Shown in pieces: positions 26,704 through 28,375 of a stretch of DNA of 28,375 nucleotides (position 1 is its first letter; each line of letters begins with the position of its first letter). The notes below the pieces were generated by a model. It did no database searches. It was not told where the DNA came from and worked only from the letters and a program-made list of their open reading frames with translations. This DNA comes from a virus. The DNA lies in the IMG/VR virus record IMGVR_UViG_3300017782_000150, positions 1 to 28,375 of that record; one strand, written 5' to 3'. Made by a program: the position numbers and the translations under genes.

Positions 26704-28375
26704 TTAGATTGTTGTTAGTGCTGCTAATTCTTGGTTAGATAGTCGTGTCTTAAATAGTAGAGCTTGTTTGTAGCTATCACTTATCGGCAACGCTCCAATA
26801 GCATCGCCACTAATTCTTACCACATTTAAAGTTGCATTAGTAAAGGTTTGCGCTTGGGTAGTGCTAACTTGCGCCCCGTTTAAAAAACAAGCCGTATCTC
26901 CGCTTTTGTATGCAATAGCCAACTTGTAACGCCCTGCGGTAATTGTTGCGCTTGTTACTATTGTTGCTCCGCTTTGTGTTGCTGAATTTCTAACAAATTG
27001 AATAGTATTTCCAATTCTTTGTATTGTTGCGTGGTTAGCATATCCTCCCGAATTTATTGTTCCGATTGCTTCGTTACCTGCAACGCGCGAAATGTTTACA
27101 TCAAAAAACAAAGTTCCCTCCGTTTGACCAATCAAATCACTCACACCTGTCTTGCTACAAGAATCACCTACACGAGTTACACTACTCCCATAGGTAGGTA
27201 TGTAGGATGTTGCGTAGGCTCCTGCTTCAAGTTGTGCGCCCCATACATAAACTTCTTCTCCTGTTGAGAAACTATTGAAACCACCTACACCTATTCCCGA
27301 TGTTGCACTTGCATCTGATGTTGAAGTAATACTAAAGCGTTTCCACTCATTTGTTACTACAATTTCTTTTGTTCGCCCACCATCGCCCTCTGTATTTGGA
27401 AATGCAGGTGAGCCTAAACTTATGTTTGTGTTTAAAGTACCACTAATTGTCTTTAAATATACGCTAAAGGTGTATGTTGTGCCTGATGTTATTGCTACTG
27501 AATCTTGCAAAGAACTATCTGATGCAGTCGCTTCTATTTTAGATGCATTTTGTTTGCCATCTGGAGATATTGTATTATTACTCGTTAATGTAACATTTGC
27601 TTTACTCCAAGAACTCGCACCAAAGTATTCCGAGTGTGAAATTAAGTTAGTCCGTAGTGGCTCTAACAATAGTGCAGGACACGAACTATCCGTATAGTCC
27701 AATCTTGGTACATTATCAGTAATACCTCCCTCTACGGCAGCAGCAGTTGTTTCTATGTAGTCTCTTGCTACAAGTCCCTGCTCAAGTTGGGCATCTTGGA
27801 TGTAGATGTTTCCGCTTGTTTGACTAATACCACCCGATGCATCAGCCACATAAATACGAACTTGATTAATTGAACCCGTAAATGAAACAGAGCATCTATA
27901 CCAATCATTGCCTACTGATTCTATTTTCGCATCAATTGCACCATTTTTGAGGGCAATGACACTTCCTGTTGCTAAATTAAAATCAACATAAGGATTACCA
28001 CTTCCTGATGCATAAAGCAAACAACCTTCCTTTGTTCCTTTTTTAACATAAGCAGAAAATGTATTCACGCCGCTAACGCTTACATTTTGAGCAATTTGCT
28101 GACAACAAGTACCTCCTGTAACATTTAAAAGCCAAGCATCCGAACTACCATCGTATCCACTTTGACCTCCTGTTACACTTGAGTTTGTTGTACCCCAAGT
28201 AGTATCAAACTTATTACTCCGCAAGAGTTTGTTTTGAGTCTCCTTCTCTATATTACCATCTGCATTAACTCTCGTAGCAGCACTTGCACGAGTGAAAGTA
28301 AAATCACCATCACCGCTTACAGGCTTTTGGCTAAACACTTTACCTGTCTTTGTTCCGCTTGGTATAAGTACCAAA
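26704..28375 (-). CDS. Tail fibre / receptor-binding protein, N-terminus cut by window edge
   Basis: The last 556 residues are visible; the true start lies beyond the right edge, as the first codon here is not an ATG. Two related beta-sandwich repeats lie at about 49-207 and 243-400: each has an N/L-rich entry (NKLLRSNKFD, NLISHSEYF), a Trp, a Y-x-F-S-x-Y-x-K strand and an end motif (DAQLEQG, GAQLEAG). They resemble carbohydrate-binding modules. The last 140 residues look LamG/concanavalin-like, ending ALLFKTRLSNQELAALTTI. A segment FTRASAATRVNADG near residue 28 is common at the start of such fibres. It probably recognises host surface glycans. Confidence 0.75.
   Translation of the reverse strand, partial: LVLIPSGTKTGKVFSQKPVSGDGDFTFTRASAATRVNADGNIEKETQNKLLRSNKFDTTWGTTNSSVTGGQSGYDGSSDAWLLNVTGGTCCQQIAQNVSVSGVNTFSAYVKKGTKEGCLLYASGSGNPYVDFNLATGSVIALKNGAIDAKIESVGNDWYRCSVSFTGSINQVRIYVADASGGISQTSGNIYIQDAQLEQGLVARDYIETTAAAVEGGITDNVPRLDYTDSSCPALLLEPLRTNLISHSEYFGASSWSKANVTLTSNNTISPDGKQNASKIEATASDSSLQDSVAITSGTTYTFSVYLKTISGTLNTNISLGSPAFPNTEGDGGRTKEIVVTNEWKRFSITSTSDASATSGIGVGGFNSFSTGEEVYVWGAQLEAGAYATSYIPTYGSSVTRVGDSCSKTGVSDLIGQTEGTLFFDVNISRVAGNEAIGTINSGGYANHATIQRIGNTIQFVRNSATQSGATIVTSATITAGRYKLAIAYKSGDTACFLNGAQVSTTQAQTFTNATLNVVRISGDAIGALPISDSYKQALLFKTRLSNQELAALTTI

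Noticed and set aside
27275-27697. Plus-strand open frame (140 codons) opposite the tail fibre
   Set aside because: Antisense shadow of a repetitive beta-sandwich gene; no promoter or coupling.
1-28375. CRISPR array, insertion sequence, integrase or attachment site
   Set aside because: No regularly spaced repeats, transposase motifs, tyrosine or serine recombinase motifs, or duplicated core were seen on reading both strands.

Overview
This window looks like part of the genome of a tailed double-stranded DNA phage (Caudoviricetes, siphovirus-like) infecting a member of the Bacteroidota, probably Flavobacteriia-like. Reasons: an AT-rich, tightly packed genome with almost every gene on the minus strand; terminase, portal, HK97-fold capsid and tape-measure genes; -33/-7 promoters of the Bacteroidota TTTG / TAnnTTTG type in place of -35/-10 boxes; and virtually no Shine-Dalgarno signals. 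No integrase, repressor or excisionase is visible. Both ends of the window cut through genes, so the genome continues in both directions.

Transcription runs from high to low coordinates. (1) 28.4-26.2 kb: C-terminal part of a tail fibre with two lectin-like repeats and a LamG-like end, a companion gene and a small Cys-rich gene. (2) 26.2-24.65 kb: lysis cassette of six overlapping genes (M15 endolysin, holin-like protein, small membrane protein, membrane-anchored coiled coil, a 39-aa gene, and a lipoprotein with a C-terminal membrane segment, i.e. u-spanin topology). (3) 24.6-19.0 kb: replication, recombination and regulation: a chain of tiny coupled genes leading to a RusA-like resolvase, an SSB-like protein, a DnaB/RecA-type ATPase, a DnaA-domain-IV-like protein, a sigma-70-like factor, an AT-hook protein and small membrane proteins. 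(4) 19.0-15.5 kb: DNA processing and modification: PD-(D/E)XK exonuclease, C5-cytosine methyltransferase, HNH nuclease, several tiny genes, a ParB/sulfiredoxin-fold protein and a Mom-family DNA hypermodification enzyme. (5) 15.6-13.2 kb: terminase subunits and a gene pair that looks like a -1 frameshifting tail-assembly chaperone. (6) 13.2-12.5 kb: a small-gene island with its own consensus promoter and two tandem terminators. (7) 12.4-0 kb: tail completion, tail/baseplate proteins and tape measure, then protease, scaffold, major capsid protein, tail tube, portal and connector.

The most unusual feature is at 15.43-15.58 kb, between mom and the small terminase gene. It is the only convincing plus-strand transcription unit: a TTTG-N18-TATTTTG promoter, a 70-nt tRNA-Gly(UCC)-shaped RNA and an intrinsic terminator that lies inside the 3' end of mom on the opposite strand. 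The RNA keeps the glycine identity elements (G1-C72, C2-G71, U73, anticodon C35 C36) but has lost U33, G18 and T55 and has a mismatched T-stem. It therefore looks chargeable but unfit for decoding. The Mom modification (N6-carbamoylmethyl on adenine) adds exactly the mass of one glycine residue. I propose that this RNA supplies glycine to the Mom-family enzyme. This is a hypothesis built from sequence and chemistry and has not been demonstrated.

Other notable points: about 18 very short genes linked by stop/start overlaps; a repeated promoter-leader module; terminators placed directly in front of structural genes with no promoter visible between; and heavy GATC enrichment over most of the window that stops abruptly in the tail-fibre region, which suggests recent exchange there.
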